This document shows positions 13,835 to 34,791 of a stretch of 64,000 nt of DNA, one piece after another. The DNA is taken from assembly GCF_963662255.1 (NCBI RefSeq), contig NC_085049.1, positions 29,482,142 to 29,546,141 on the forward strand. The letters run 5' to 3'. A program made the position numbers and the translations under genes. The DNA is from Cinclus cinclus (taxonomy: Eukaryota > Chordata > Aves > Passeriformes > Cinclidae). The notes below the pieces were generated by a model that worked only from the letters and a program-made list of their open reading frames with translations, searched no databases and was not told the DNA's origin. The stretch's first letter is position 1; each line of letters opens with the position of its first letter.

Positions 13835-14165
13835 TTAGGGCTAGAAGAAACCCTGCTAGGCCATTTAGTCATGCTACTCCACTGGAGAATTTAACCTCTG
13901 GGGATTTAAAGTCTGTAACTTTCCAGCCAACGTGCTCTGTCACAGCTCTCTGACCAATACTGCTATCCCAAGGAAAGGTTTCCTTAATGTCCCTCCTGGA
14001 CGTTCTTTATGCCAGTGTAAAGCCATTACCTCCTGCCATATCCAGAGTAAAAGCAGGCAAATGAATTATTCACCTCTCTGCAGCAGTCTGGAGCCTTGTC
14101 TTGATTTACCTTCTCCATGCTGAACAGTATCATCGCAGCTTTTCCTCTCAGGTAATTTTTGTACG
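13835..14165 (-). mobile_element. Degenerate ancient CR1 LINE fragment (minus strand)
   Basis: The reverse-complement CR1 3'-region layout is recognisable but strongly decayed. It runs from an opening like ctagaagaaaccctgctagg and catttagtcatgctactcc, through aaagccattacctcctgcca, to ttctccatgctgaacag. These blocks occur in the order expected for older CR1 subfamilies. The boundaries are approximate. Many indels show it to be much older than the copy at 6829. Confidence 0.5.
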
Positions 14166-17100
14166 CTTCAGGAGATCCCTGTTGATCTCTCTTGGAAGAG
14201 TCCATCCGTGCATCCTTTCATTCACAGAATTTCAGCCAAGCTTTCACCCCCGCTGTGTGGAGCAGAAGGAATTTGTCCTGTGGCTCGTACATTTGTTTAC
14301 ACCGCATCCTAGTATGGTGTTTGCTTTTTTTGTTTTGCAATAGCATGGCATTGAGTTGCATTCAGTATGTGATTGACTATATGAGCCCTGCAACCTTCTC
14401 TGAAGATCTAAAGCACTTACATGATGAGACAAACTTATCCTTTCAGTCTGGCAATCTCTTCCTTTCAGGCAGCTCCAGAAGACTTGCGGGATAATTCAGC
14501 CCTATTAGTTTCATATCTGGCAAGCTGTGCAAGAGATTTCACTGTCAGTTCCCATTTCTGTGTAACAGCCCAGCTAACTATAATATAGTGCAATGAATCT
14601 AACAGCACTGGTTCTTGGTAATTGAACTTTTCACAAAGGGAATGATTGCACAAGGGAAGCTAATTAAAATTAAAGAATTTCCCTTAATTATTTTATTTTA
14701 TTTTAGGTCGGTGGTTTCATAGTCCTCATTGCTTATGTGTGGTTATTTTTAATCTCCTTGTGAAAACAAATTGGGTTTGAAATAAAGTGGGGTGAGACAG
14801 CATAGGAGAGTGAAACAGAGGACATGCAAGTGACAGAGCTGTTTGGAATATGAGTGGTGGAAAGTAGCTTGTAGAGTCATGCTGAGGGGCGTAAGACAAG
14901 TCCTTATTGCATGCTACCCTATGAATGTTCTTCTACATCTTTCATGAATCCTGATGGATTTGATAAGGAAAAAATTTTTAGGAGAGAAGAAAGTATTTTG
15001 GAAAATTTCAGTTTAGACCAATTGATTAAAATGAGAAGGCTTCAGCAAAACACAAAAGCTTTTGTGAAAATTGAATCATCGGCCCCTTCTTCATTCATAA
15101 AATATTCTATGAATGAATTTTAGGTTGCTAATGAATTGCTAATGAATTTTTAGGTTGCTATGTTTGTTCTTGGAGTCTGTCAAATGATAAGGATAAACTG
15201 TGGACTGAGCAATGCTTATTACCTGCAAAACTGGTTCCCCTTCTATCTGTGTGTCACTAACAGTACCAAAGACAGTCAAAATAGAATGAAGGAGTAATAT
15301 TAAAGTTATTTTTTCCATGTCTATGTTTGTTCTTTTAACACCTTTTTCACTGTTTCATAAATAATAGCAGCTTATTCCATTTAATTATAGTTTTTAATTA
15401 GTTCCCCCATTGAACTCAAACATAAGCACAGCACTGCCTTAGTACAGTTTGTAGACAACTAAAAGAAAATGCTAAAATCCCTCAAGTTTGTGCAATTTGA
15501 TTTTGTGTTAATATTTTAGGTGTTACTAGGCCAAAATTGGCTGTCCTGCTTTTCTTAGTTCTTGTTTATACAGACCCTCTAAAAGTTGGTGGAAATTACA
15601 TCTGTATAAGGAGTTAATTTAAAATCTTTTTCCAAAATTGGGTCTTTGTTTTATGAGACGTTTCAGCATGTCTGTTAAATTTATGGTTTTTTAATTTTTT
15701 TTTTCTGTGTTTGGAGCTGGGACATGGCCAGCAGCAAGGCAAGTGATGGGTTTAGTGTGTTGCAGATCAGTTAGAACAACTAGTCAGGATGAAAAACTTG
15801 GAAGATGTCCATTACAGCAGCCTATAACATTAATAGCATTAAAAATAATTTTCAGACAGATCAATATGAATCCTGTTTGCTCCGAGCCTGAGGGTGATTG
15901 AAGAGAAAGGGAGCCTTGGGAACAGAGGGAGTGAAAACAGAGAGTGTAACATCTTATTTTCATCAAGTGAACACAAAATCTTTGAAATTCAATTCCATTT
16001 GGCAGGATGTTTGCCAGCCCTGAGCAGTGCTCTGATGTAGAGGAAATCTGGCTGAGTTCTTAGAGATGTTTTCACCAGGACTGGCCCCACTGAGTGATGG
16101 GTGTCATAAGAACTTGACTTAAATGATAAAAGGGAATTCTGGTTATGGGTGGGATTTAGATCTCCTTTTCTCTTTTTTTTTCAGATGGGCCAGCTGAAAT
16201 CTGGTTTTCCCTTTAGACAGAGATCCCACAGCCTGCAATATCTGCAGGAGGCAGAGTTACCCCTGCAGCCAGGGTATACAGGAGGAATGCAACTTTTTGC
16301 AAACCAGAGAGAAGATAATCAAGCTGAGTTTAATTAAAGGACATTATAGGATATTAATAAGACTCTTGGCCTCTCATTGTCCAGACTCTAATATTTTTCT
16401 TAGTTTTTATTTTATCTGCATGAGAATAAATACTGTCTTAAGGGTTTATCATAGCAAAAGAAAATACAGGTACAGGGTACACCTCTCTTCTGGCATGGTA
16501 ATTAGCGCTCACCATAGTTATTTACAGAGTTTTCAAATGCAAAAAAATGGCAAGGGTGCAATCTCCATTCCTTATTAGTGTCTGAACTTAATTAGAAATC
16601 CTTCTTCCTTGTTTTTAATGAATTAAATGCGTTAGCATGTATTAGCCCATTTCATAGATGTTTCTTTTTTTCCCCCAGTTTTCATTTCTGCTGGTTTGAC
16701 AGTCAGGCTGGTGGAAATCTAGGTTTGTCTGAAATATTCCAGTATTTTAAAACTCAGTTTTGTTGAATATCAGAAGGAAAATTTGGAATTCTAAATTGCA
16801 TTCAAAATGCAATATTCCCCTTTTCTGTAAAGGGAAATTCTCAGAGAGTTTCAGAAATAGCAGAGGCTTGTGTTTAAATATTTTTATTGAACAAAAATGT
16901 TTTAACATTCCCAGATCTGTGTGTTTGGCTTGTTTAAAGAAAATCCAAATATTTTTTGATGATGTTACCTCACATTACTCTGCAGCATGCCCCAGCACTG
17001 CTGTGAGCTCCGTGAGGCTGATGGAGTATCCTGGTACCCCAGCCTGCTGGGGTGGAAGAGTATTAGTTTCTCTTTATCCCTACAGTGCACACACCTGGGA

Positions 17101-18605
17101 GGATGGAGCACACACTTGTCTTACATGAAACAAAAATTCCTGCCCTGGTTTGACTGGGGGAGGCTGGGCAAGAATATGAATTCCATTTTCCAGCTTCTTG
17201 TCCCTGGATCTGTTTCAACATCAGTAGCTAATGCAGTGAGGGTCAGCAGAGTGGCTCTTTGGAGTCAACCAGGGGCCTGAAGAACTGGTCAAGTTCTTTG
17301 GGGTTTTTTTGGTTTGCCTAAACTAGCAAAGCCTGCTAAAAACAAGAGCACTTTTTTCACTTCTCCTTGCCTAGAAAGTCTTGCTGCTGTGCACAGCTGC
17401 AGCTTTATCTGTTTAAAATGAAATCAATTTCTATTCTCTGGGTACCGCACAGGTCACAGTCATGTTTTTAATTACCAATTAGCCTTCCATTAAGGAAATA
17501 AAACGAGTTTTATGTGCTGGTTGTCAGAGGTCCTTATATCTGCCTCATTTCATGTGTCCTGTCTGCTCAAGCAGCAAGAAGCTGAAGAGAAACTTACTCA
17601 GGGGTAGTAAACAAAACATGAAAACCTTTGTCCTACGAAAGGAAAGATGGAGCCCGAGACGAAGAAGCTTCAAGGACCTTTCATTGTTCATCCCCTTCAG
17701 TTGTGTTTTCCCTGTCTGCCCTGAGCCCTGTGAACAGAATATTAAATAAAACCTTAAGTCGCTCATGGAAATAAAAGGTCACACACACGTGCATACTCTG
17801 TCTTTCTGTCCCTTTCTTTCTTCCTTTCATGCACACATGTTGTGTGTTTCTATGAATATGTACAGAGAAACCCCAAACCCAGAAGATTGGGCTGTGGGAC
17901 CTATTTATTTGCAGAGAAATTTCAAGAGGGAGAAGTTATAAACAGTCATAAATTCAATTTATTTATAAAGCATTCCCTGTCAGGCATCACTGCACAAACA
18001 ATTATAAAAGAATTGTAGTAGATTAAAAACATAAATTAGAGCATCCCAAAATGTGCAAGAGTAATGGGATTAAAATGCATTTGACAGAGATGTTTCAAAA
18101 GTGGGATTTGGTGAGGTGTTCCGGGTGGTCAGTCAGCGAAAAGTCTGTAAAAACAGAGGTCAAGGGCCAGATTTCTGCAGGGGCTCACTTGCAGCTCCAG
18201 CTCTTAGCTCAGTGGTTGAGTGATCCACAGAGGGTCTAAATAGACTGGGTGTGTTCATGGTTTATTGAGGAGCCCGTGTTTGCTGAGATCTCTTCCCAGG
18301 AGAGCTGCCCAAATCCTCCTTCCTTTGGCTCCTGCTTTCTTCTGGAAATGTGCTCCTGGGGAAGAGGCAGCACCAACCCTTCTGTGAGCTCAGCACATGG
18401 GTGTGCAAGTTGGGGTTCCCCTTGCAAGGCAGTTTAGGGAAAGTTTGTAATTTTTTAGTGTTACCTGAGAAGTTGTAAAGACAAAGTGGGCAATTCAGCC
18501 TACAGACAGAATTAGACACAAAGTTCTACCTGATTTAGACTATTTTAGTCTAACCTGGAATGCACTATGATTATTTAAAACATTGTGGGACCAGAGATTT
18601 TTTTA

Positions 18606-18793
18606 CAAAGTGAAAAACAAAGACAAAAAAATCAAACAAACAAAAAAAACCCAAACAAACAAACAAAAAAACCCAAAAAAACAAAAACCAAAACAAAATG
18701 GCCCCACCAAAACTCCACCCCCCAATAAAAAAAAACTACCAGCCAACAAACAAAAAAACCCCCACAACCAGAAAAGCCAAAACAAAATCCAAC
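18606..18793. repeat. A/C-rich low-complexity tract
   Basis: The + strand is made almost wholly of A and C, in units such as caaacaaacaaaaaaaaccc. Positions 18633-18698 contain no G or T at all. Open frames on both strands here are artefacts of the composition (Lys/Asn/Pro/Gln-rich on +, Phe/Gly/Leu/Trp-rich on -). No element boundaries were recognised. Confidence 0.9.
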
Positions 18794-19265
18794 TTTCTGA
18801 GAGAAATGATTCTTCATTAACTAAGAGTATGGAATATCACACCTCTTATCGATGAGGGGATTGTAAAAAATCTTTGGCACATAGAAAGTCTCATTATGGT
18901 TATATTTCCAAAGGAACTCATTATCCCCATGTTGAGCTGCATTGGGAATTCAGTCCTTCATTTTGGAGCCCAGTTTTTGGGCCTCTTTTTGGAAAGATGA
19001 CTGAATAGAGCCATGAGGGTTTCCCAGTGTGCCTGTTCGTGTGGCAAGTCTAAGTTTATAGGGCAGACAAACCACAGTTATCATAAAGTTGATTGCAAGC
19101 AGTGAAATCATCAGCTCCTGAAATCATGTAATTGATTGGAAATTAATAAATCTCATAGGGGCAGGGTTACTTCTTTATAGCAGTCAGATGGTTGGGTTTC
19201 ACCTTTGTTAAGCTTTGTGCCTGCCACTAAGAACTTTAGGGACTCATAGAAAAGTGATGTACTGA

Positions 19266-19304
19266 CAGTATTGATAGTAATGATAGTAATTGATAGTAAT
19301 GATG
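19266..19304. repeat. Short GATAGTAAT-type tandem repeat
   Basis: About four imperfect copies of a 9-11 bp unit (gatagtaat, with or without an extra t) lie in tandem. It is a minor imperfect microsatellite with no other feature nearby. Confidence 0.75.
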
Positions 19305-20654
19305 CTCAGATTCCCTTTAGGACTCAGCTCATAGGTGGTGCAAAATACTAAAATCGTTAGAGCTGTTGTTGCTGAGGTCAGGTAGGTTGTTTCCAAAAGC
19401 AAGTGTGCTTGTGTATCCTGCTTAGACGATGTGCTGTGGAGAAGAACTTCTAGAAACTGTCCTAATGAATCATTATTTCATTAGATAGTTGTCTAGAATC
19501 CCTCCTTAAGTGCAGATAAATGCACACACATGCACACATAGTTCTGTTTGGCAACAAAACACTTGATATTTAACAATATGTTTTTAAAAAGTTTATTAAT
19601 GATTCTAAAAATTAACAAAGTGGGCCACTGAAATGCCATATGGCTTCTGGACTTGTGTATTTAATTTCATACATGATTGAGTGCAGACACCTGAGCATGG
19701 TGGGTAGCCAATTTCTCACTTATTTGAGTCATTTTGGGAGCTGGATGAGACACATATGCCTTGTGATGATCTATTAGATACAACTATTGTACTGGGGCTG
19801 CTCTGATTCAAATGGATGTTTCTGGTACCCTGGTCTTGATCAGTGGTTGGTAGAGGGAAAAATGATGGGAGTGTTTCTAATGGCTGTGTTAACCTTGGGA
19901 GAAGACACTGGGCTGCCTCACTGCCCCAGGAATGCGTAAAGGAGAGCAGTAAAATCTTCTTCCGGGGTGAATTTAATTCCTAGGCATGGTAAAAACACCT
20001 TGCCACTTTTGAATTTTTATCCAGAGATCCTAAATGAGGCTCTCTCAGTCATAAACCTTACGCTGCCTTCCCTGATTTTGCTTCCTCCTAGAAGGGTAAT
20101 CACTTTAATCACTTACTGGTCTGATCAAAATATAAAGTGGCAGTTCATTTCAGTTTAATCAGAGTAGTGGACCAAAAAAAAAAAAAATTAGGATGCAACC
20201 TTCTTTACCTCTTAAGAGCTGTTCAGTTAGGAATTTTTGTCTGTGGCCTGTTTGTACAGCTTCAGTTCTTGGTCATGCCAATGAAAATCTGAACCCATAA
20301 GGAACATATTCTTTGGATTTGACTCATGCATAGGCAGAATCCTATTGTTCTATTTCAGTCAAAAAAAGTTAATCTTGAGCAACAACACCCAAGAGATTTC
20401 TGTTATTGCTAGACAAAGACAGTAAAGATATACAAGTATTGCACATTGTCTAATTGGCACCAGAGTACAAGTTTTAAGTTTGAATGGAAGCATAATCCTT
20501 TATGTGTATCCAGAAAGGTGCTTGCTTGACCATCTCTATTATGAAGAATGAGGCATCCCACTGGGAAGCACTGATGTAGTATGGAAAGGAAATAGCAAGT
20601 TTTTTAGATTATTCTGAGGACTAGAGGCACATTTAGAGTTATAAAACATGCATA

Positions 20655-20800
20655 CAGAGTCTCAGAAAAAATATAGGTTGAATAGGGATTTTTGTATGTT
20701 GTCTAGTTCAAATTCTATCTCCAAGCAGGACTGTCTTCAAAATCAATCAAGCTGTTCAGAACCTTCTCTAGTATAAAGGTTTAAAAACAATATTCCCATT
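20655..20800 (-). mobile_element. Decayed CR1 LINE fragment (minus strand)
   Basis: The order of blocks gtctagttcaaattctatc, ccaagcaggactgtcttca, aatcaatcaagctgttcag and aaccttctctag matches, with substitutions, the reverse complement of a CR1 3' end (consensus reads like atctagttcaac, aagcagggct, tcaggttgctcagggcc). The fragment is short and diverged, and its edges are uncertain. Confidence 0.5.
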
Positions 20801-23800
20801 GTATTGCTACCAAATGTTATTGGTATGTCACCCCCTTTCTGAAATGTAGGTCTCTCAATTTTTACATTATTCTGTATACTTGGGGCTTGTTTTCCCACCC
20901 TGTCTTAGTGAAAAATTTGGGTGAAATTATGATGAATCAGAACAGCAGTGGCATTCATCATCTGCGTTCTGGTTTGAGTGAGCATGAGCACGTGACTGAC
21001 TGGAAGGGAAAGTGTGTTTGTACAAGTAACAGGGGATTGACCTGTCCTAGGGTGACTTTATTATGCTTGTGTCCCCAGTTGTCTGTTCTCTTCATGCTGG
21101 ATATTAAGTTCTGCACCTTTAAGACTGGTTCTGAGAGTGAAATGGGGCAGGGGGGAGAAGTGCACAAAAATCCACCAAAAAAATTTCTGAATTTGCCATC
21201 TCTTCAGAAGAGTGAGAAGTTTTATTGTTAAATATTATTCATTTGTTATATTGTGAATATTATACTTGTTAAATAAACAGGGGGTTTTTTCCATTTTTCT
21301 CCAAGGAAATCTTTTCCCAAACCAGCTGGGGGAGAGGCCACTTGAATTTGCTTTCTAGAGGGACCCCTTTGGAAGTTTCCTCCCAAATTTGCCCTTAACC
21401 AGGACAACCCCCATCTACCTTGTTTCTGCATTACAACTGGACTCTGACATACAGCATAGTTCCACTAAACCTACAAATAAATTCAACTTGATCCTTGCCA
21501 AAGTGCTCTAAGAAAAACAAGGGCCTTATAGACTAAATTCTTCAAAAGTTATGCATGAAGTATTCATTGATTTGCCAAGGAATCCCTGAATATAAGGCAT
21601 GTGTATAAGGCCTGTAATAACTTAAAACTATTATTGTTCTCTCTTCTATTCATTTCAGGGAAGTTCTTTAAATACACTGTGGGCACATTGCAAATTATCA
21701 TAAAGTACCAAAGGCTGGCTAATGCATTATATTCCTGCTTTTTAATTGCTTCTTTCAGATTAGTGAGAATTCTCTCTTTCATTTATTCTTATGCTGGACC
21801 CCTATAAAGCAGATGTATGTGATTGAATCCCCCATTTTCCAGGGCTTAATTAGAAGTTGATATTTCTGCAGTGCTTGGTTTGAATTCAACTCTGCTCATT
21901 TGAAAGTCTGACTCTGTCTTTGGCTGGAGTGGAGAGAAGGCAGTGGTGATATTTGGAAATCAAACCTTTTAGAAGCCCTTCTGACTTCTGTTTACAGAAA
22001 TGGTGGGTTAACCTTTAGTTCAGTGGCAATCACTCACTTTCTTCTTTGGGCTTGTTTAGTCCGCCAAAAACAGATAGTGTTCTTCTGCTCTAATTTTGGG
22101 GATATTCTTTTGGGAGAATGTGTGGAAGGGATGCTGTGTTTTAGGACCAGAAATAGCAGCAAATGGAGTTATGTTCAGTAGTATGACATCTTATCATCCC
22201 TTTCTCTCTATTTAATGGATATGATCATTTGTTTCTGCTGTGACAGTAGTTTTAAGGAGAAATTGAAAAAAAAAAAGACAAATCCAAACATATTCTGTGC
22301 TTTAACTTTTAATCCCTCTTGTGCTTGTGTATTTTCATGTGCACTTAGCTGAAAAGGCCTCCTGAGTAACTAAGTATACTCAGAAGTAACTCATCGTGAA
22401 CAAACCTCTCTTAACAACTTCTTTATTGAATTGATGCTCTAAGTGCACACATGTGGCTCTTCCTCACTGAAGGTCACAGTTATTCATGTTAGCAGTACTC
22501 TCCAGGTTAGCATATTCACACAACGAAGATATCTGTACACCACATGTGATGATAACCTGTAATCCAAGAATCATAGAACCCTTTTCCGTGGAGTTTCTGG
22601 GCTGTCTTTCCCAGAACTGCAGTTCAATCTCCTTGTTATCCCTACTAGGGGAAGGTCTGAGTGCTTCCACTTGGATTCGTACCTTTTGGAGCCTATTTCT
22701 GTAAGCATTGCCAAAACATCCTATATGGCAGGGGCCCTTAATAACTGCTGTTTTCCTTGGACATCTGGGTATTTGCATTAGCGGAGAGATGTATTCTCCT
22801 ATGTTTAAGGAAGCTTTAGGAAATAATAATGCAGGCTCAGATGTAACTGAGGTCAAAGGGGCAGCCCCATAAAGGTTCTAAGTGTACAGTGCTTGCGACT
22901 CATTACTTCAAACATTTAAGCTCTAGCTTTTGAAACATGGTTTATAACAAACTGAACAGAGTCCAGGGAGAGAGAGACAGCAAAGCTTGAGAAAACATTT
23001 AGTGACTGAATTTTAGATTGTAAGCTCTTTTTCGACTGGTGTTTATGAAATGCAAGAACCTGATTGTGGTTTAATCTTTCTTGAAAAGAAAATGTTTTAA
23101 CCAAGCAGTGATGCTGTATGGATGTATGGATGGAGTTTAGAGAGCTGAGATCAAGATACAGTGAATCATTCTGATGATCATTTCTCAGAAACAGCACTGG
23201 TCTATTCACTTTCTGACAGGAGAAAAGCCTTATGGCACCCTAGAGTAATTCCCTTGGATTTCCTGTTTTCAGGCTCCTTTTATGAACCCAAGAGGACATC
23301 AGCTGCGGTTTAAAAATTATAAACAAAACCAAACCTATGACTTCTTTGGAAGACGTGGGATTAGAAGGGTTTCATACGTAATACAGTAATCTTCTTTTGG
23401 TAATATATCTTAGAGCCTTAACAGTAAGTTAATATTTGTTTCTTTGTTATGAGTAAGATGATGTACAGGTTGCTTCTTGGTAGTGTTAGTGCTGGTTAAT
23501 CTGTCAGCTGAGGTGGCTGATACTTATGCCCTATATCTACAAAAAAACCCCAAAACAAAGTAAAACAGGTACAGCCAGCCCCAGAACATGTGTGCTCCAG
23601 GGACTGCTCTGCTTTGTAAAACTTTTATCCTTCCTCTTCTTCCAGTCATATATTTTTTTTGCTGTTTTTTCTTTGGTTTTCAAAACATTTATGTCCCTAT
23701 TGTCCAAGGAGGAAGCTTCTGCTTTGTAATTCTGCAGCCTGAAGTCTTCTTTATGTGCCTCAGCCACATGACTATAGTTCCCATTTCTAAGAGACAAATA

Positions 23801-26296
23801 AAGAAAAAATCCCTTTCCTTATTTCTTGCAGCTTCAAAGTTCCCTCTGTTTTTATGCTGTGGTTTGGATTAGTGTTTCAAGGGTCAATGCTGCTGCTATC
23901 TCCCTAGAGTGCCATAAAGGTAGCTCAGCTCCTTCTCTCCCCATCAGCAGGGAACTCTCTCAGAGAGAAATACCAAAATTTTTCTAGCGTGACTTCTTCT
24001 AAATTGTACCAAATTGGCTTCTCAGAGGAGTTGGGATGATGGATACTTTGAAGTGCTGTATCCCTTGGGAGATTGTGATACTGGGCCCTGGTCTACCTCT
24101 TGTGTGACAGCAAAGCTTCAAATGAGCAAACAGAAGTGCAGATGCCCGTTTAGCAGAAACAAATTCATCGTTCTGTGGCTGCTGAGGGTGAGAGACGATG
24201 CTGTCCCTTCTAACCTGAGGCAGGGAGTGGCTGAGTCACATCTCTGCCCTCACTGGGCAAGGTGGCATCAGAATTGGGACTGCAACCCACATTCTGGAGA
24301 ACTCAGTTATGCTATGTCATTACTGAGTTATGCTCTGTTCATAGAGGCTCTTTAGTTTTATAATATAGGAAGAAAAGGGGACACAAATTATTTAGTAGGC
24401 TTTTCAGACTCTTCTTGAGCCTGAGCAGGAGTAACTTTCTGAAATGGTATTGGAGCAGCTGCACTGTTTAATCTCAGCAGTATTTTTCCTTCAGTTTTAG
24501 ACCTCGAAATCATTAATTTAAGTGCAGGGGATCGTAAAATCTATCCTCTGCTCAACATTCTGTATCATATGTTAATTTCAGAAGCTTTTATAGAATTTTA
24601 TTTTTTATGGATCTTTCCACCTTAGCTGAAGAACTGTAAGGAATTTATTCAAACAGCTTGTAGTTGTATATATCTATATATCAATGTATAGGTGTATGTA
24701 CATGCACGTGTGTGCAATATTTTGGCATATTATTACCCCCATAACATGGTTCAATAAGCACCATTTATTACAATAACAAGAAGTTCCTGTAGTCCCATAG
24801 GCATCTTTAGAGACAGAAAAGATATGAGGTCCCTAAACCCAGCCAAATGGAACATGTTAGCTGTTGATATATTGTCTACTCTGCGCAGCACTGAATATTT
24901 TTACAATAGTAATTAAAAAAAAAAAAAAAAGGAGTTGTTCCAGAATTTTCCCAAGTCTTTTCTTTCATGGACTTCTTTTGCTGGCATTAGCACAGGTGTT
25001 TCCATGAAAGTCATAGAGTGGAAGCACTGTTTGTCCCTGGAGACAGTGACAGTGTTTGCTGTTCAGTCACTGGGCACGGGATAAGCCTTAGCCCTTCCAC
25101 TTCACCTGTCCTGACCACCTGTTTCTAATAGCACCTGGAGCTGTTGAATTAGCTCCTCCACATCCCCTTGCACTATCTCAGCTGTGGCTCCTAGAGGAGG
25201 CTTTAGGGCCAGCAACACTTTGGGGCTGTGTGTGTTTATAGAGGGAGATGAACTGAGTGTGCAGGGCAGCATCAAGGGCAGGATGGAGGAGTAGTTTGGA
25301 CCTTTCTGTGGGAGGGAAGAAGACCTTGGCCACAACTGTGCTAAGCCCCAGGAGTGAGAAAGACTAATTATTGGGTTGGGTTGCCATAAGATAAATCTTT
25401 GTTTCCTTCTTCAAAGGTGCTCATTTGGCACTAGTGAGGCCATGTCCATCTCAGGCACAGCAGTCCCTACTCCCATCCCCAGTTCAGGGCGGGTTCTTCC
25501 CCCTCAGAGCCCATTTTCATCTTTCCTTGATCTCTACGCAGGTGTCACCTTGTTCTTTCAGACATGGGGCATTGCTCCATGAGGCAGAGCTCCCAGGAGC
25601 TGTCTGTGTGGGGCTGGGCCGTGTCGGTAGAGCCATGTGGCAGCACAAAGGTGCAGGGCAGCTGGGAAGACCATGCTTCCCATCACAGGGTCATTCTGCA
25701 TTTCTTCTGGGTTCTGTTTGAGAGATTTCACAACTGGCTGGTCCTACTTCAGAAACGTGTGCACGGAGATAGATCGTTTGGGTCTGTCTGGCTGATTTGT
25801 TTATCAGAACTCGTTCAGGTTTCAGCTGTAGCAGAAGAAGAAGGGCCACTGTGTCCATCCCTTCTAGGAATATTCAGGCCACCATGGAGCTCTCTTCTGT
25901 GCTCCAGCCCCTGTCTGGACTCCTGGTTGCAAGCACTTACTATTGGTAGAGCTGGGAACATAGTATTGTATGCTGTTGTTTCCTTTTCTGAGTTCAAGGG
26001 AAGGGAAATCCTTAGTGTGCTGCTGTGTCTCCATCTGGGACAACGGCAGAAATCCTCTGCTGTGGGTGTGTTCAAAAGCTTTACTACTGGATCAGATAAC
26101 TGCAAAATGACACTTTTTCTTTTTTTAGGTATTCCTTGTACTTAGCACAGGGGGATACTGTAGGCATTGGGAAAGCATTGTCTGAGGGAAGCCAGCAATA
26201 TTTTAAAGCATGAACATGTGCCTGCTACTGTCAGATGGAGTTTCTCAGTCATTTAAAATATCATGTTAATGTAAACTTGCAGATGAACTGGCAGTT

Positions 26297-26314
26297 GTTT
26301 TTTTTTTTTTTTTT
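26297..26314. repeat. Poly(T) homopolymer
   Basis: This is a run of about 18 T. It could be mistaken for a polypyrimidine tract, but no protein-like exon follows. A small duplication (gatattagaatggg twice, about 26361-26391) lies just downstream. Confidence 0.85.
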
Positions 26315-27535
26315 ATCTGCAGGCTTCTAGTGAGTTGTTAATTACCTGGAGCTGAATGGAAGATATTAGAATGGGTGATATTAGAATGGGCAGCTGTCAA
26401 ATGATGAAATTAATTTTTTTGTAATCCTGCTCATTCTCTATTCCTGTATAATACAAAAATGTCACACATGCATTCAGCTGGACAGAGGAAAAGGGCAGTT
26501 TTAATTTGGAGCTGAAAAGAAAAATAGTGACCTGTCTGACTGTTGTGCTGGGTACCCTTTAAGATAGGACATTTTTGTTTGTATTTATCTCAGACTTTAT
26601 TTCTTCAACATGAACTTTTAATAACTTTGAAGTTTAACTTGGTAGGAACTTGGTCTTTTGCTGTCATCTCGTTTTCATGTACTTATCCCCCACTCAGCTT
26701 GCCATGCAGCACTTGTGTAGTGATTACCTAATGCTGCAGTTTCCCTCCTACTTAGGTGGAGATCCCTACCATTTCTGCAATACTGCTATCCTTATTCCAC
26801 ACTGGGGTTAAAAGTCCTGAGGATGAGAGACGTTGGGCCTATGTACTGACTCTAAAATCCTGCTTTCTTATCCTAAATCAGGATGTACCGTAACTGAAAG
26901 TGCCTTTGTTTGGATATGCTTAACTGCAGCCTGCACTTTGCAGGGATATGTACAATTCTGACAGAATGGCTAAAAGCCTCCAGAGTTAGTCAGCCTGATC
27001 TGTGAATCACTTCTCACTGATATTCAGCCTACTTATTCCCCAGCAACAGCAAAGGGAATCCCAAAGAAGGCTGTTTGACATACACATCAGTCTCAGGTGG
27101 GCTCCTCTTAGTTTTCCCCATCTCTCTCCACAGTATTGCATGCAGCAACGTTTTCTCTCCAGAGGCACTAAAGGACTGGATGCAGTCCTTTTTCTGCATC
27201 CAGAAACTGGGTGCAGTTCATTCTTGATGGCTGACAATATTTACCCCAAGGGCTGGGAAGTTCCTGTCAACCCTCTCCCCTCCTGCCTTGCACAAGCCTG
27301 TTCAGGGGTCAGTCCCTGCCAAAGCAAGGGCAGCAAATTTCAGAATCTAACTAAAATTTACTGCCACTTGTACTGTCAGAACCACTGCAGGCCATGCAAG
27401 ACTGAGGAGCAAACCCTCTGGCCAGCAAGCTGAGAGTGGGAGGTGTACCCAGGTGGCAGTCAGTGAGCTGGAGGCTGCAGGGGTGGACCAGGACAAAAGA
27501 AAACACTCTGATCCGTGATTTGTCACTCACACTAA

Positions 27536-34791
<7,256 letters not shown>

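Noticed and set aside
18204..18215. tRNA/SINE A-box-like string ttagctcagtgg
   Set aside because: No B-box at the right distance, and no cloverleaf could be folded by eye. A single short match is expected by chance.
25564..26145. 193-codon open frame on the + strand
   Set aside because: It overlaps other-frame open stretches, has no domain or signal recognised, and sits in a locally GC-richer patch that favours long chance frames.
27042..27097. Exon-like segment between ttccccag and cag/gtgggc, 500 bp before exon 4
   Set aside because: The peptide is short and Gln/Arg-rich with no similarity to Cav1.2. No exon is known between exons 3 and 4 at this position.
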